DNA of 64,000 nucleotides. It comes from Bacillus subtilis subsp. subtilis. GTDB taxonomy: Bacteria; Pseudomonadota; Gammaproteobacteria; Xanthomonadales; Xanthomonadaceae. Below the pieces are notes generated by a model that was given only the letters and a program-made list of their open reading frames with translations, did not search any database and had not been told where the DNA came from. The first letter of the stretch is position 1. Each line of letters starts with the position of its first letter. Where the stretch lies: contig JAHREJ010000003.1 of assembly GCA_021733645.1 (NCBI GenBank), positions 1 to 64,000 of the forward strand, written 5' to 3'. The position numbers and the translations under genes are program-made. Of the stretch, positions 31,094-40,828 are shown piece by piece.

Positions 31094-32464
31094 ATGGCAA
31101 TCCACTCCTCCGTACTCGAACTCATTGGCCAGACCCCGATCGTCAAGGCCCAGCGCCTGGACACCGGTGTCTGCGAGCTCTTCCTGAAGCTGGAGAGTGC
31201 CAATCCCGGAGGATCGATCAAGGACCGCATCGGCCTGTCGATGATCGAAGCCGCCGAACAGCGCGGCGAACTGCAGCCCGGCGCCACCCTGGTGGAAGGC
31301 ACGGCGGGCAACACCGGGCTGGGCCTGGCGCTGGTGGCCCAGCAGAAGGGCTACAAGCTGATCCTGGTGGTGCCCGACAAGATGAGCCGCGAGAAGATCT
31401 TCAATCTCAAGGCGATGGGCGCCGAAGTGCGCCTGACCCGCTCGGACGTGGCCAAGGGCCACCCGGAGTACTACCAGGACATGGCCCAGCGCGTAGCGCA
31501 GGAAACCCCCGGGGCGTACTTCATCAACCAGTTCGGCAACCCGGACAACCCGGCCGCGCATGAATTCGGTACCGGCCCGGAAATCCTGGCGCAGATGGAC
31601 GGCGACCTCGATGCGATCGTGTTCGGCTGCGGCAGCTCCGGCACCATGACCGGCCTGTCGCGCGCCTTTGCCAGCGCCTCGCCCAGGACCGAACTGGTGC
31701 TGGCCGACCCGGTCGGCTCGATCCTGGCCGAGTACATCAACGACGGCGTGCTCAACGACAAGTCCGGCAGCTGGCTGGTGGAAGGCATCGGCGAGGACTT
31801 CCTGCCCTCGATCGCCGACTTCAGCCGGGTCACCAAGGCCTATGCCATCACCGATGCGGAAAGCTTCCACACCGCGCGCGAACTGCTGGGCAAGGAGGGC
31901 ATCCTTGGCGGCTCCTCCACCGGCACCCTGCTGGCAGCGGCGCTGAAGTACTGCAAGGAACAGACCACGCCCAAGAAGGTGCTGGTGCTGGTCTGCGACA
32001 CCGGCAACAAGTACCTGTCCAAGATGTACAACGACTACTGGATGCTGGACAACGGCTTCCTGGAGCGCCCGCAGAGCGGCGACCTGCGCGACCTGATCCT
32101 GCGCCCGTACGGCCAGCGCGACACCGTCGTGATCGGCCCGAACGACCTGCTGACCACCGCCTACCAGCGCATGAAGCTGTATGACGTGTCGCAGCTGCCG
32201 GTGATGGACGGCGACCAGCTGGTGGGTATCGTCGATGAAAGCGACGTGTTGCTGCACGTTTACGGCGATGAAGCCCGTTTCCGCGACCCGGTGGCCACGG
32301 CAATGGTCAGCAAACTGGACCGGCTGGACGTGAAATCGCCGATCGAGGCCCTGCTGCCGGTGTTCGACCGCGGCCAGGTGGCCATCGTCATGGACGGCAG
32401 CGCCTTCCTGGGCCTGATCACCCGCATCGACCTGCTGAACTACCTGCGCCGCCGCGTGCAGTAA
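31094..32464 (+). CDS. cbs: Cystathionine beta-synthase
   Basis: PLP enzyme that condenses serine and homocysteine to cystathionine. The 456-residue protein has PLP lysine K43 in NPGGSIKDRIG, the substrate loop EGTAGNTGLGLA, the PLP-phosphate loop GCGSSGTMTG, and two C-terminal CBS domains (about residues 340-456, DVSQLPVMDGDQLVGIVDESDVL and FLGLITRIDLLNYL). It lies 131 bases upstream of metB, so the two make a reverse/forward transsulfuration pair. CBS domains often bind adenosyl ligands, suggesting SAM/AMP regulation (family knowledge). Confidence 0.92.
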   Translation: MAIHSSVLELIGQTPIVKAQRLDTGVCELFLKLESANPGGSIKDRIGLSMIEAAEQRGELQPGATLVEGTAGNTGLGLALVAQQKGYKLILVVPDKMSREKIFNLKAMGAEVRLTRSDVAKGHPEYYQDMAQRVAQETPGAYFINQFGNPDNPAAHEFGTGPEILAQMDGDLDAIVFGCGSSGTMTGLSRAFASASPRTELVLADPVGSILAEYINDGVLNDKSGSWLVEGIGEDFLPSIADFSRVTKAYAITDAESFHTARELLGKEGILGGSSTGTLLAAALKYCKEQTTPKKVLVLVCDTGNKYLSKMYNDYWMLDNGFLERPQSGDLRDLILRPYGQRDTVVIGPNDLLTTAYQRMKLYDVSQLPVMDGDQLVGIVDESDVLLHVYGDEARFRDPVATAMVSKLDRLDVKSPIEALLPVFDRGQVAIVMDGSAFLGLITRIDLLNYLRRRVQ

Positions 32465-32558
32465 GCGCGCCGGGCCAGCCGCACCCGCTCTGAACCTGCG
32501 TTTATCCGCGTCAACGGCCGATTAAGCCGCCGCTGATAGACTTCCGCTCCTTTTGCGG

Positions 32559-32577
32559 GAGCCCCTTCCGGGGGCTC
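32559..32577 (+). other. Hairpin in the metB leader
   Basis: GAGCCCC (32559-32565) pairs with GGGGCTC (32571-32577), ending nine bases before the GGGAA ribosome-binding region of metB. It could attenuate or modulate translation. No T-run follows. Confidence 0.4.
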
Positions 32578-32595
32578 TCCTTGCTGGGAAACATC

Positions 32596-33789
32596 ATGTC
32601 CGACCACGCTTCTTCCGGGCACGGCAACCGTGCGCTTGCCCTGGCTACCCTGGCCATTCACGGCGGACAGTCGCCCGATCCGAGCACCGGCGCGGTGATG
32701 CCACCGATCTACGCCACCTCCACCTACGCCCAGTCCAGCCCCGGTGAACACCAGGGGTTTGAGTACTCGCGCACCCACAATCCAACCCGCTTCGCCTACG
32801 AGCGCTGCGTGGCCTCGCTGGAAGGCGGCAGCCGCGGCTTCGCGTTCGCCTCGGGCATGGCTGCCAGTTCCACCGTGATGGAGCTGCTGGACGCCGGCAG
32901 CCACGTGGTGGCGATGGACGATATCTACGGCGGCACCTTCCGCTTGTTCGAGCGTGTGCGTAAGCGCACCGCCAACCTGCAGTTCAGCTTCGTGGACCTG
33001 ACCGACCTGGCCGCCTTCGAGGCCTCGATCACCGCGCAGACCCGGATGGTCTGGATCGAAACCCCGACCAACCCGATGCTCAAGATCGTGGACATCGCCG
33101 CGGTGGCCGCCATCGCCAAGCGGCATGGCCTGCTGGTGGTGGTGGACAACACCTTCGCCTCGCCGATGCTGCAGCGACCGCTGGAACTGGGCGCCGATCT
33201 GGTCCTGCACTCGGCCACCAAGTACCTCAACGGGCACTCGGACATGGTCGGCGGCATGGTGGTGGTGGGCGACAACGCCGACCTGGCCGAGCAGATGGCG
33301 TTCCTGCAGAACTCCATCGGCGGCGTGCAGGGCCCGTTCGACAGCTTCCTGGCCCTGCGGGGCCTGAAGACCCTGCCGCTGCGCATGAAGGCGCACTGCG
33401 CCAATGCGCTGGCCCTGGCCCAGTGGCTGGAAACCCACCCGGCGGTAGAAAAGGTGATCTACCCGGGCCTGCTCTCGCACCCGCAGCATGAACTGGCCAC
33501 GCGCCAGATGAATGGCTACGGCGGCATCGTCTCGATCGTGCTCAAGGGCGGTTTCGCCGCCGCCAAGCGCTTCTGCGAGAAGACCGAGCTGTTCACCCTG
33601 GCCGAGTCGCTCGGCGGCGTGGAAAGCCTGGTCAACCACCCGGCGGTGATGACCCACGCCTCGATCCCGGTGGAACGCCGCGAGCAGCTGGGCATCAGCG
33701 ATGCGCTGGTGCGCCTGAGCGTGGGCGTGGAAGAGCTGGGGGATCTGCAGGTGGATCTGGACGGTGCGCTCACGGCTGCCAGCCGATGA
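32596..33789 (+). CDS. metB: Cystathionine gamma-synthase / Met-Cys PLP enzyme
   Basis: The 397-residue Cys/Met-metabolism PLP enzyme has IHGGQSPDPSTGAVMPPIYATSTY, YSRTHNPTR, SGMAASSTV, DIYGGTFRLF, VVDNTFASP and PLP lysine K209 in HSATKYLNGHSDMVGG. The C-terminus has SLGGVESLVNHPAVMTHASIP and LVRLSVGVEE. MetB makes cystathionine from an activated homoserine. A cystathionine gamma-lyase activity is a possible alternative because cbs is adjacent. metB is the conserved left boundary of the variable LPS gene cluster in Xanthomonas-type genomes. Its stop overlaps the wzm start (ATGA). Confidence 0.9.
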   Translation: MSDHASSGHGNRALALATLAIHGGQSPDPSTGAVMPPIYATSTYAQSSPGEHQGFEYSRTHNPTRFAYERCVASLEGGSRGFAFASGMAASSTVMELLDAGSHVVAMDDIYGGTFRLFERVRKRTANLQFSFVDLTDLAAFEASITAQTRMVWIETPTNPMLKIVDIAAVAAIAKRHGLLVVVDNTFASPMLQRPLELGADLVLHSATKYLNGHSDMVGGMVVVGDNADLAEQMAFLQNSIGGVQGPFDSFLALRGLKTLPLRMKAHCANALALAQWLETHPAVEKVIYPGLLSHPQHELATRQMNGYGGIVSIVLKGGFAAAKRFCEKTELFTLAESLGGVESLVNHPAVMTHASIPVERREQLGISDALVRLSVGVEELGDLQVDLDGALTAASR

Positions 33790-34625
33790 ACGCGATGACC
33801 TCCTCGTCGGCATCGGTGTCGGCTTCGCCGCTGGCGATGGCGCGCAGCTTCTTCAGCAACCGGGTGCTGATCTACCAGCTCGCCAAGCGCGAAGTCATCA
33901 GTCGCTATCGCGGTTCGTTGATGGGCCTGGCCTGGTCGTTCTTCAATCCGCTGCTGATGCTGGCTGTGTACACCTTCGTGTTCTCGGTGGTGTTCAACGC
34001 GCGCTGGGGTCTGGAGAACGCCCACAAAGGTGACTTCGCCATCATCCTGTTCGTCGGTATCCTGGTGCATGGCATTTTTGCCGAGTGCGTGAATCGCGCG
34101 CCTACGCTGATCATCGGCAACGCAAGCTACGTCAAGCGCGTGGTGTTTCCGCTGGAAACCCTGCCGTGGGTGGCCATGGGCGCGGCGCTGTTCCATGCCG
34201 TGGTGTCGCTGGTGGTACTGCTGCTGGCGCAGTTGCTGATCCGCGGTGTGTTGCCGCTGTCGGTGGTGTACTTCCCGCTGGTGCTGCTGCCGCTGATGCT
34301 GTTCACCATGGGGCTGGCCTGGATGCTGTCGGCGCTCGGCGTGTTCGTACGCGATATCGGGCAGATGACCGGCATCCTCACCACCATCCTGCTGTTCCTG
34401 GCGCCGGTGTTCTATCCGGTCACCGCGCTGCCCGAGGGCATCCGCAAGTGGATCTACCTCAATCCGCTCACCTTCATCATCGAACAGGCGCGCGAAGTAC
34501 TGATCTGGGGCAACGCGCCAAACTTCGTCGGGCTGGGCAAGTACACCTTGTTCGCGCTGGTGGTCGCCTGGCTGGGTTATGTGTGCTTCCAGAAGATGCG
34601 CCGAGGATTTGCCGATGTCATCTAA
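33786..34625 (+). CDS. wzm: O-antigen ABC transporter permease Wzm
   Basis: Membrane subunit of the ABC exporter that moves lipid-linked O-polysaccharide across the inner membrane. The 279-residue protein has six predicted membrane helices and the ABC-2 signatures REVISRYRGSLMGLAWSFFNPLLML, NASYVKRVVFPLETLP and NPLTFIIEQAREVL. It overlaps metB by 4 bases and wzt by 11, showing tight coupling. An ABC-dependent system means the O chain is finished in the cytoplasm before export. Confidence 0.93.
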   Translation: MNAMTSSSASVSASPLAMARSFFSNRVLIYQLAKREVISRYRGSLMGLAWSFFNPLLMLAVYTFVFSVVFNARWGLENAHKGDFAIILFVGILVHGIFAECVNRAPTLIIGNASYVKRVVFPLETLPWVAMGAALFHAVVSLVVLLLAQLLIRGVLPLSVVYFPLVLLPLMLFTMGLAWMLSALGVFVRDIGQMTGILTTILLFLAPVFYPVTALPEGIRKWIYLNPLTFIIEQAREVLIWGNAPNFVGLGKYTLFALVVAWLGYVCFQKMRRGFADVI

Positions 34626-35979
34626 GCAACCTGAGCAGGATCCGGCCGACCTGGCCATCCGTGTGTCCAATGTCACCAAGTGCTTCCAGGTATACGCGCA
34701 GCCGCAGGACCGCCTCAAGCAGGCGATCCTGCCGCGCCTGTCGCGCTTCCTGGGCCGTGCCGGGGCCAGCTACTTCCGTGAATTCTGGGCGCTGAAGGGC
34801 ATCAACTTCGAGGTGCGTCGCGGCGATACCGTGGGCATCATCGGGCGCAATGGTTCGGGCAAGTCGACCCTGCTGCAGATCATCTGTGGCACCCTGCAGG
34901 CCACCACCGGCGAGGTCGCCGTGCGTGGCCGGGTGGCGGCACTGCTTGAGCTGGGCGCAGGCTTCAACCCCGAATTCACCGGGCGCGAAAACGTGTACAT
35001 GAGCGCCTCGATCCTGGGCCTCACCCGCGAGCAGATCGACAGCAAGTACGAGGACATCGTGGCCTTCGCCGATATCGGCGATTTCCTCGAACAGCCGGTC
35101 AAGACCTATTCCAGCGGCATGTACGTGCGCCTGGCATTTGCGGTGATCGCGCACGTGGATGCCGACATCCTGGTGATCGACGAAGCGCTCGCGGTGGGCG
35201 ACGCCATCTTCGTGCAGAAGTGCATGCGCTTCCTGCGCAAGTTCCGTGAGAACGGTACCTTGCTGTTCGTCAGCCATGACACCTCTTCGGTGCTGAACTT
35301 CTGCCAGAGCGCGGTGTGGCTGGACCGCGGTGAAATGCGCATGCATGGCACGGCCCAGGATACCTGCAACGCCTACATCGAATACTGCTCGCAGGAAGTC
35401 TACGGCGACACCGTCAAGCTGCAGTCGCGGCAGGCGGGCAAGGCCGAGCCGAAGACTCCTGGGCTGGCCCGCGTGGAGAAGGACCTCAAGGTCGAGCTGT
35501 TCGACAACGTGGCCAACTCCGGTGGCTGGCAGTCCGGCGTGGCCAGCATCGATTCGGTGACCCTGTTCAACGACCAGGGCGAACCCTTCACCTCCTTCGC
35601 CGGTGGCGAAGACGTGGTGCTGAAGGTGCGTGCCACCGCCCACCAGCCGCTGCAGAGCCCGCTGATCGGGTTCTTCGTCAAGGACCGCCTGGGGCAGTCG
35701 CTGTTCGGCGAGCACACCTACACCTACGTGCAGCCGCCCATGGAAGTAGAGGCCGATACCGGTCTGGAAGCCTCCTTCCGCTTCACCCTGCCGTTGCTGC
35801 CCAATGGCGAGTACTCGATGACGGTGTCCATCGCCGACGGCGATCCGTATGCCAACACCCAGCACGCCTGGCTGCATGACGCGGTGCTGATCCGGGTGGC
35901 TTCGCCGCGCCTGCGTTACGGCCTGGTCGGCATCCCGTTCGACGAGGTGACGATGAAGCGCACCGGGACGGGCGCGTGA
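34615..35979 (+). CDS. wzt: O-antigen ABC transporter ATP-binding protein Wzt with C-terminal binding domain
   Basis: The 454-residue protein has an N-terminal nucleotide-binding domain: Walker [13 protein letters not shown] near residue 80, signature [12 protein letters not shown], Walker [14 protein letters not shown] and switch VSHD. A C-terminal Wzt_C domain follows (about residues 300-450, [43 protein letters not shown]), which in homologues recognises the modified end of the glycan. The presence of this domain predicts a chain-terminating modification. The methyltransferase gene two genes downstream is a candidate for making it. Confidence 0.93.
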   Translation: MSSKQPEQDPADLAIRVSNVTKCFQVYAQPQDRLKQAILPRLSRFLGRAGASYFREFWALKGINFEVRRGDTVGIIGRNGSGKSTLLQIICGTLQATTGEVAVRGRVAALLELGAGFNPEFTGRENVYMSASILGLTREQIDSKYEDIVAFADIGDFLEQPVKTYSSGMYVRLAFAVIAHVDADILVIDEALAVGDAIFVQKCMRFLRKFRENGTLLFVSHDTSSVLNFCQSAVWLDRGEMRMHGTAQDTCNAYIEYCSQEVYGDTVKLQSRQAGKAEPKTPGLARVEKDLKVELFDNVANSGGWQSGVASIDSVTLFNDQGEPFTSFAGGEDVVLKVRATAHQPLQSPLIGFFVKDRLGQSLFGEHTYTYVQPPMEVEADTGLEASFRFTLPLLPNGEYSMTVSIADGDPYANTQHAWLHDAVLIRVASPRLRYGLVGIPFDEVTMKRTGTGA

Positions 35980-36605
35980 GCGGTGCCGTGCCGCCGCCGC
36001 TGGTGACCGAGCAGCACGGGGTGATCCCGCCGCTGGTGCCGACCGACCCGCGCATCAGCGTGGGCCGTTTCACCTACGGCTCCCCGCAGTTCAAGGTGTG
36101 GAGCGAGGGCGAGCGCATCGATATTGGCGCGTTCTGCTCGATTGCCGACGACGTCATCATCTTCGGCGGTGGCGAGCACCGGTTGGACTGGGTGACCACC
36201 TATCCGCTGCGCATTGCCCTCAACTCACCGGGCGCCGGCCAGGACGGACACCCGCACACCAAAGGCCGCACGGTCATCGGCAATGATGTCTGGATCGGTC
36301 ATGGCGCGATGGTGGTGTCTGGCGTGACCGTGGGCGATGGTGCCTGCATCGGTGCCGGCGCAGTGGTCAGCAGGGACGTGCCGCCGTACGCGATCGTGGC
36401 CGGCAACCCGGCGCGGGTAGTACGTACCCGCTTCGATCCGCAGGCCATCGCGCAGTTGTTGCAGATCCGCTGGTGGGCCTGGCCCATCGAGAAGATCCGC
36501 GCCTTCGAAGGCCTGCTGTGCGCCAATGACATCGGCGCGTTCATCGCGGCAGCCTCGCGCACCGACGATTCCATTTTCCCTTCTGCGAACCCGACTGCCC
36601 CATGA
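35976..36605 (+). CDS. CatB-like hexapeptide-repeat acetyltransferase
   Basis: The 209-residue left-handed beta-helix acyltransferase has [80 protein letters not shown], the pattern of xenobiotic/LPS O-acetyltransferases. It probably acetylates a sugar of the O chain. It begins with GTG overlapping the wzt stop (GTGA), and its own stop overlaps the next ATG. The C-terminus (residues 155-209) is an extra helical tail. Confidence 0.85.
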   Translation: MSGAVPPPLVTEQHGVIPPLVPTDPRISVGRFTYGSPQFKVWSEGERIDIGAFCSIADDVIIFGGGEHRLDWVTTYPLRIALNSPGAGQDGHPHTKGRTVIGNDVWIGHGAMVVSGVTVGDGACIGAGAVVSRDVPPYAIVAGNPARVVRTRFDPQAIAQLLQIRWWAWPIEKIRAFEGLLCANDIGAFIAAASRTDDSIFPSANPTAP

Positions 36606-37639
36606 TCGATTTTCCGTTGACCTCCAGTATGTTGATCGCGCCGCGATCGGTGTCCTTCAGCGCATGGCTGGGGCACATCCCGTTTGCGTCGTGGTTGGTC
36701 GGGGAGCTTCGGCCACAGTCGATCGTGGAGCTGGGTACCCATCGCGGCGCCTCCTTCCTGGCCCTCTGCCAGGCGGTCGAAGAGCAGAAGCTGACCTCGC
36801 GTGTGTTCGCCATTGACACCTGGCAAGGCGACGAACATGCCGGTTTCTACGGCGATGACATCTTCAACGAACTGCGCGACTACCAGCAGCGCAACTATGC
36901 CGGTATCTCCGAGATGCTGCGGATGCGCTTCAACGAGGCGTTGGAGTATTTCGCCGACGGCTCGATCGACCTGCTGCACATCGACGGCCTGCACACCTAC
37001 GAAGCGGTCCGCGAAGACTTCGAGACCTGGCTGCCGAAGTTGTCCGAGCGTGCGGTGGTGCTGTTCCACGATACCTGCGTGCGCGAGCGCGGTTTCGGCG
37101 TCTGGCAGTACTGGAGTGAGATCAGCCAGCAGTATCCGGGCTTTGAGTTCACCCATACCCACGGGCTTGGCGTGCTGCTGGTGGGCAAGCAGCGCAATCC
37201 TGCGTTGCAGAAGCTGGCCGACGCAGCGGCTGACGGGCAGTTCGCGATGATCAACCGGGTGTTCGATGTGCTTGGTCGCAACGTCAAGAACAGCGAAGAG
37301 ATCGAGCGGGTCTATACCGGCCTGAACGAGGCGCGCGGCCAGGTGGTGCATTTCACCCTGGTAGCGCAGCAACACCAGGAGCAGGCGCAGCAGCTCCAGC
37401 AGCAGGTGCACCAGCTGCAGCAGGAGCTCCAGCAGCTGCAGCAAACGCTGCAGCGCCAGCAGCAGGTGGCCGAGCAGGGGGCGCACGACGCGCAGCTGTC
37501 GGAGGACAGCGCGCGTGCGGTCAACGAGGAACGCGCTGCGGCGCTGCGCGAGGCGTTGGCTGAAGTGCTGCCGCGCCTGGAAGGCAGTGACCGCAAGCTC
37601 GATCAGCTGCTGCAGCCGCGCCGCTGGTGGCGTCGCTGA
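36602..37639 (+). CDS. SAM methyltransferase with C-terminal Gln-rich coiled coil
   Basis: The 345-residue protein has an N-terminal class I methyltransferase fold ([65 protein letters not shown]), close to Methyltransf_24 / cephalosporin-hydroxylase-like enzymes. From about residue 245 it becomes a long helix of heptads extremely rich in Gln ([20 protein letters not shown] and further), then [11 protein letters not shown] and a basic tail. The architecture resembles O-chain terminator proteins such as WbdD, in which a coiled coil sets chain length. Here there is no kinase domain. This function is inference. The gene lies in the wzm-wzt operon. Confidence 0.75.
   Translation: MIDFPLTSSMLIAPRSVSFSAWLGHIPFASWLVGELRPQSIVELGTHRGASFLALCQAVEEQKLTSRVFAIDTWQGDEHAGFYGDDIFNELRDYQQRNYAGISEMLRMRFNEALEYFADGSIDLLHIDGLHTYEAVREDFETWLPKLSERAVVLFHDTCVRERGFGVWQYWSEISQQYPGFEFTHTHGLGVLLVGKQRNPALQKLADAAADGQFAMINRVFDVLGRNVKNSEEIERVYTGLNEARGQVVHFTLVAQQHQEQAQQLQQQVHQLQQELQQLQQTLQRQQQVAEQGAHDAQLSEDSARAVNEERAAALREALAEVLPRLEGSDRKLDQLLQPRRWWRR
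37387..37470 (+). repeat. CAG/CAGCTC-rich low-complexity tract inside the methyltransferase gene
   Basis: Short imperfect repeats of CAGCAG and CTGCAGCAG encode the poly-Gln heptads. The tract is prone to copy-number change, which would alter coiled-coil length in steps of residues without breaking the frame if units are multiples of three. Confidence 0.6.
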
Positions 37640-37649
37640 CGGCACCATG

Positions 37650-37692
37650 CGAAGGCCGCTGCGCCCGGTCCGCCCGGGCGCAGCGGCCTTCG
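37650..37692 (+). terminator. 19-bp perfect hairpin after the methyltransferase gene
   Basis: The 19-base arms 37650-37668 and 37674-37692 are perfectly complementary with a 5-base loop (TCCGC). No T-run follows, so it may act as a partial terminator, separating wzm-wzt-acetyltransferase-methyltransferase from the downstream genes, or as an mRNA stabiliser. Confidence 0.45.
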
Positions 37693-37793
37693 ATACAGTA
37701 CGATCGGCCAGCGCCGGTCGTAGGAAAAACCATTCAGGCTCCACGCCTCGCGGGCGCCCAGGTACTGGGACGCTCGGATTTCTAGGGATGACA

Positions 37794-39107
37794 ATGTCGA
37801 CTGTAAAGCCAATTGCCTTTTATCTGCCGCAGTACCATCCGGTGGCGGAAAATTCCGAATGGTGGGGTCCCGGGTTCACCGAATGGACCAATGTCGCCAA
37901 GGGGCGGCCGAACTACGTTGGCCATTACCAGCCGCACGTGCCGCGCGAACTGGGGTTCTATGACCTGCGACTGGTCGAGAACATGCGTGCGCAGGCCGAG
38001 CTGGCTGCCCTGTATGGCGTGCATGGCTTCTGCTTCTACTATTACTGGTTCGACGGGCGCCGTATCCTCGAGCTGCCGATCGACAACTATCTCAAGAGTG
38101 ACATCGAGTTTCCGTTCTGCGTCTGCTGGGCCAACGAGAACTGGACGCGGACCTGGGACGGCCTGGCAAAGGCCGTCCTGCTCGAGCAGAAGCATGGCGA
38201 GGATGAAGACCGTCGCTTCATGGAGGACATCCTGCCGCTGCTCGGTGACCGTCGCGCCATCAAGGTCGATGGCAAGCCGATGCTGCTGGTGTACCGGGCC
38301 GACCTGTTCCCCGATTCCAAGCAGACCGTCGAGCGTTGGCGCGATGTGGCGCGGCAGCACGGTATCGGTGAAATCCACCTGGTGGCGGTGCAGTTCTACG
38401 GCATCGTCGACCCGCGGGATTGGGGCTTCGACGCAGCCACCGAGTTCCCACCGCACACCTTCATCGGCTCGGAAAACCGGGTGACCCACCACGTGGACAT
38501 GCTCAACCCGGAGTTCCGGGGGGGCATGGTGGACTACCGCAAGGTAGTGGCGCAGTCGATCAGCCGTGAAAAGCCCGAGTTCCGCTGGTACCGCGGCATC
38601 GTCCCTTCGTGGGACAACACCGCTCGCCGTCAGCACACCTCGCACATGCTGCTGCACGCCTCGCCGTCGATCTACCAGTACTGGCTGCGCCGGTTGGTGG
38701 AGTACACGCGTGCCAACAACGCACCGGAAGACCAGCTCATCTTCATCAATGCCTGGAACGAGTGGGGCGAAGGCTGCCACCTGGAGCCGGACCTGAAGCA
38801 TGGCCTGGCCTACCTGGAAGCAACACACGCGGCCGTGACCGGCTCACGCCCGGACCTGGACGATGTGCTCAATGATGGCAAGCTGCTGCGCGCACTGGGC
38901 GGTGAACGTGCCACCGAGCTGCTGGACGACCGCGACCGGCTGGTCAACGAAGTGGTGCTGCTGTCGGCCGAACTGCGGCGCGCCAAGCCGATCGGCCTGT
39001 TGACCCTGACCCCGTCCGGCTTCCGGGCGCTGATCGGGCGCGTGCTGCGCCCGTTCCCGCGCCTGCGTGCGTTTGCCGTGCGCGTCCACCAGGCTTGGAA
39101 TCGATGA
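37794..39107 (+). CDS. WbsX-like glycan protein (GH99-like domain)
   Basis: The 437-residue protein of the WbsX / glycoside-hydrolase-99-like family has AFYLPQYHPVAENSEWWGPGFTEW, GVHGFCFYYYWFDGRRILE, FCVCWANENWTRTWDG, MLLVYR, and INAWNEWGEGCHLEPD. Such genes are common in O-antigen and rhamnan clusters and are annotated as glycosyltransferase or hydrolase; the reaction is not settled. The start at 37794 has AGGGA seven bases upstream; the ATG at 37788 would abut it. Its stop overlaps the next gene by four bases. Confidence 0.82.
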   Translation: MSTVKPIAFYLPQYHPVAENSEWWGPGFTEWTNVAKGRPNYVGHYQPHVPRELGFYDLRLVENMRAQAELAALYGVHGFCFYYYWFDGRRILELPIDNYLKSDIEFPFCVCWANENWTRTWDGLAKAVLLEQKHGEDEDRRFMEDILPLLGDRRAIKVDGKPMLLVYRADLFPDSKQTVERWRDVARQHGIGEIHLVAVQFYGIVDPRDWGFDAATEFPPHTFIGSENRVTHHVDMLNPEFRGGMVDYRKVVAQSISREKPEFRWYRGIVPSWDNTARRQHTSHMLLHASPSIYQYWLRRLVEYTRANNAPEDQLIFINAWNEWGEGCHLEPDLKHGLAYLEATHAAVTGSRPDLDDVLNDGKLLRALGGERATELLDDRDRLVNEVVLLSAELRRAKPIGLLTLTPSGFRALIGRVLRPFPRLRAFAVRVHQAWNR

Positions 39108-40804
39108 AGGCCGCGCGTCGGGTTGCGGTCGTCGCGCATTTCGACGCGGAAGGCCTGCTGACCGATTTCACCCGGCAACTGCTCGACGAACTGCTGTTGC
39201 ACGCCGAGCGCATCGTGCTCGTGTCCACGCGGCTGGCGCCCGAACAGGCCGCCAGCCTGGATGATCGGATCACGGTGATCGTGCGCGAGAACGTAGGCTA
39301 CGATTTCTATTCGTTCCGTACCGGCATCTTCGCCATCGAGGCGCTGTACGCCTACGACGAGCTGATCATCGCCAACGACAGCGTGGTCACCATCGACAAG
39401 GGTGGCCTGGGCAAGGCATTCGCGAAGATGCAGGACGTAGCCTGCGACGTATGGGGCATGACCGAGTCCTACCAGGTCAGCCGCCACCTGCAGTCGTATT
39501 TCATGGTGTACCGCAAGAACGCGTTTTTCAGCCAGTATTTCGACCGTTTCTGGCGCGACGTGCGTGTGCTCGAAGACAAGTGGGAAATCATCCTGTCCTA
39601 CGAAGTAGGGCAGACCCAGTGGCTGCTCAACCATGGCGCGAAGATCGCGGTGGCCTACCAGCCCGATGCCGCCGCGTTACGCACTGTGGCGGCCCGCTTG
39701 AAGCAGAAGCGCGTGCGCGACGGCGCCGGCGCGCTCACCGCCGCGCCGGGCAGCAAGGACGTGCAGCAGGCCAACCCGGTGCATTACCTGTGGGATGAGC
39801 TGTACCGCCGTTTCGGCTTCATCAAGAGCGAAGTGCTGCGTGATGATCCCAATGGCGTGCTGGACGTGGAGCTGTCGCGCGTGGTCACCGATGCAGCCAA
39901 GCGCGCCCACGTAGAGGCTGAAATCGCGCGGATGCGGCAGACCCGCAAGAATACCCTGCCGCTCATCGCCGGTGCGCGCCACGGGCCCTCCGAACAGGAG
40001 CTCGAACGTTACGGGGTGGCTGCGATCAACCCCGGCCAGCTGCATGGGCGGCATGCGATCGTGCTGCACCTGTTCCATGTCGACCTGATCGATTCGATCT
40101 ACGCCTACATGCGCAACCTGATCGCCGACCACGACGTGTTCGTGTCGGTGAAATCGGTGGACGATCGTCGCATTGCCGTGGCGTACCTCCAGCGGCAGAA
40201 AGTGCGTGCATTCGTGTTCGTCCATCCCAATGTCGGGCGTGACGTCGGGCCCTTCATCAGCCTGCTCAATACCGGGCTGTTGGATCGGTACGACGCGGTC
40301 TGCAAGCTGCATTCGAAGAAGAGCGTGTACCACGATGGTGGTGGCCAATGGCGCGACGAACTGATGAAGTCGCTGCTGGGCTCGTCGCTGGACGTGTTGA
40401 AGATCCTCCGCGCCTTCGATGACACCCCCTCCCTGGGCATCGTCGGGCCGGAATCGGCTTACCTGTGCAACGCCCGGTTCTGGGGCGGCAACGAGGAACG
40501 CCTGCGCGTGCTGGCGGCGGAAACCGGAATCGAGGACGCGAGCATCCGCCTGGGCTTTTTCGCCGGTACGATGTTCTGGTTCCGACCGGCGGCATTGGAC
40601 GCCCTGCGCGCGCGCAATATCGGCTTGAGCGAATTCGATCCGGAAGCTGGCCAGCGCGATGCCACGCTGGCGCACGTGATAGAACGGTTGTTCGTGCTTT
40701 GGGTGGAGCAGGCCGGCTATTTTGCCGGCACCACGCGCAAGCCGGGGGTTGCACTGCGCCACGACGACTACGAAAGCCAAGGTATTTCCGTTTTGCCTTC
40801 CTGA
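39104..40804 (+). CDS. RgpF-like rhamnan synthesis protein, duplicated domain
   Basis: The 566-residue protein contains two related RgpF-type halves. The first has VAVVAHFDAEGLLTDFTRQL, ENVGYDFYSFRTGI and DELIIANDSV. The second (from about residue 310) has IVLHLFHVDLIDSIYAYMRNL, PNVGRDVGPFISLL and YDAVCKLHSKKS, with WGGNEERL and FFAGTMFWFRP. RgpF proteins add or polymerise rhamnose-containing side chains; the substrate here would be dTDP-rhamnose from the rml operon in this window. The two halves may be separate glycosyltransferase sites (inference). The ATG at 39104 overlaps the preceding stop. Confidence 0.82.
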   Translation: MKAARRVAVVAHFDAEGLLTDFTRQLLDELLLHAERIVLVSTRLAPEQAASLDDRITVIVRENVGYDFYSFRTGIFAIEALYAYDELIIANDSVVTIDKGGLGKAFAKMQDVACDVWGMTESYQVSRHLQSYFMVYRKNAFFSQYFDRFWRDVRVLEDKWEIILSYEVGQTQWLLNHGAKIAVAYQPDAAALRTVAARLKQKRVRDGAGALTAAPGSKDVQQANPVHYLWDELYRRFGFIKSEVLRDDPNGVLDVELSRVVTDAAKRAHVEAEIARMRQTRKNTLPLIAGARHGPSEQELERYGVAAINPGQLHGRHAIVLHLFHVDLIDSIYAYMRNLIADHDVFVSVKSVDDRRIAVAYLQRQKVRAFVFVHPNVGRDVGPFISLLNTGLLDRYDAVCKLHSKKSVYHDGGGQWRDELMKSLLGSSLDVLKILRAFDDTPSLGIVGPESAYLCNARFWGGNEERLRVLAAETGIEDASIRLGFFAGTMFWFRPAALDALRARNIGLSEFDPEAGQRDATLAHVIERLFVLWVEQAGYFAGTTRKPGVALRHDDYESQGISVLPS

Positions 40805-40828
40805 TGGTTTGATCAATGGAGCTAGGAA

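Noticed and set aside
37363..37480. CAG-rich tract considered as a CRISPR-like or satellite repeat
   Set aside because: Units are short, imperfect and in frame with the methyltransferase; it encodes a coiled coil and has no spacers.
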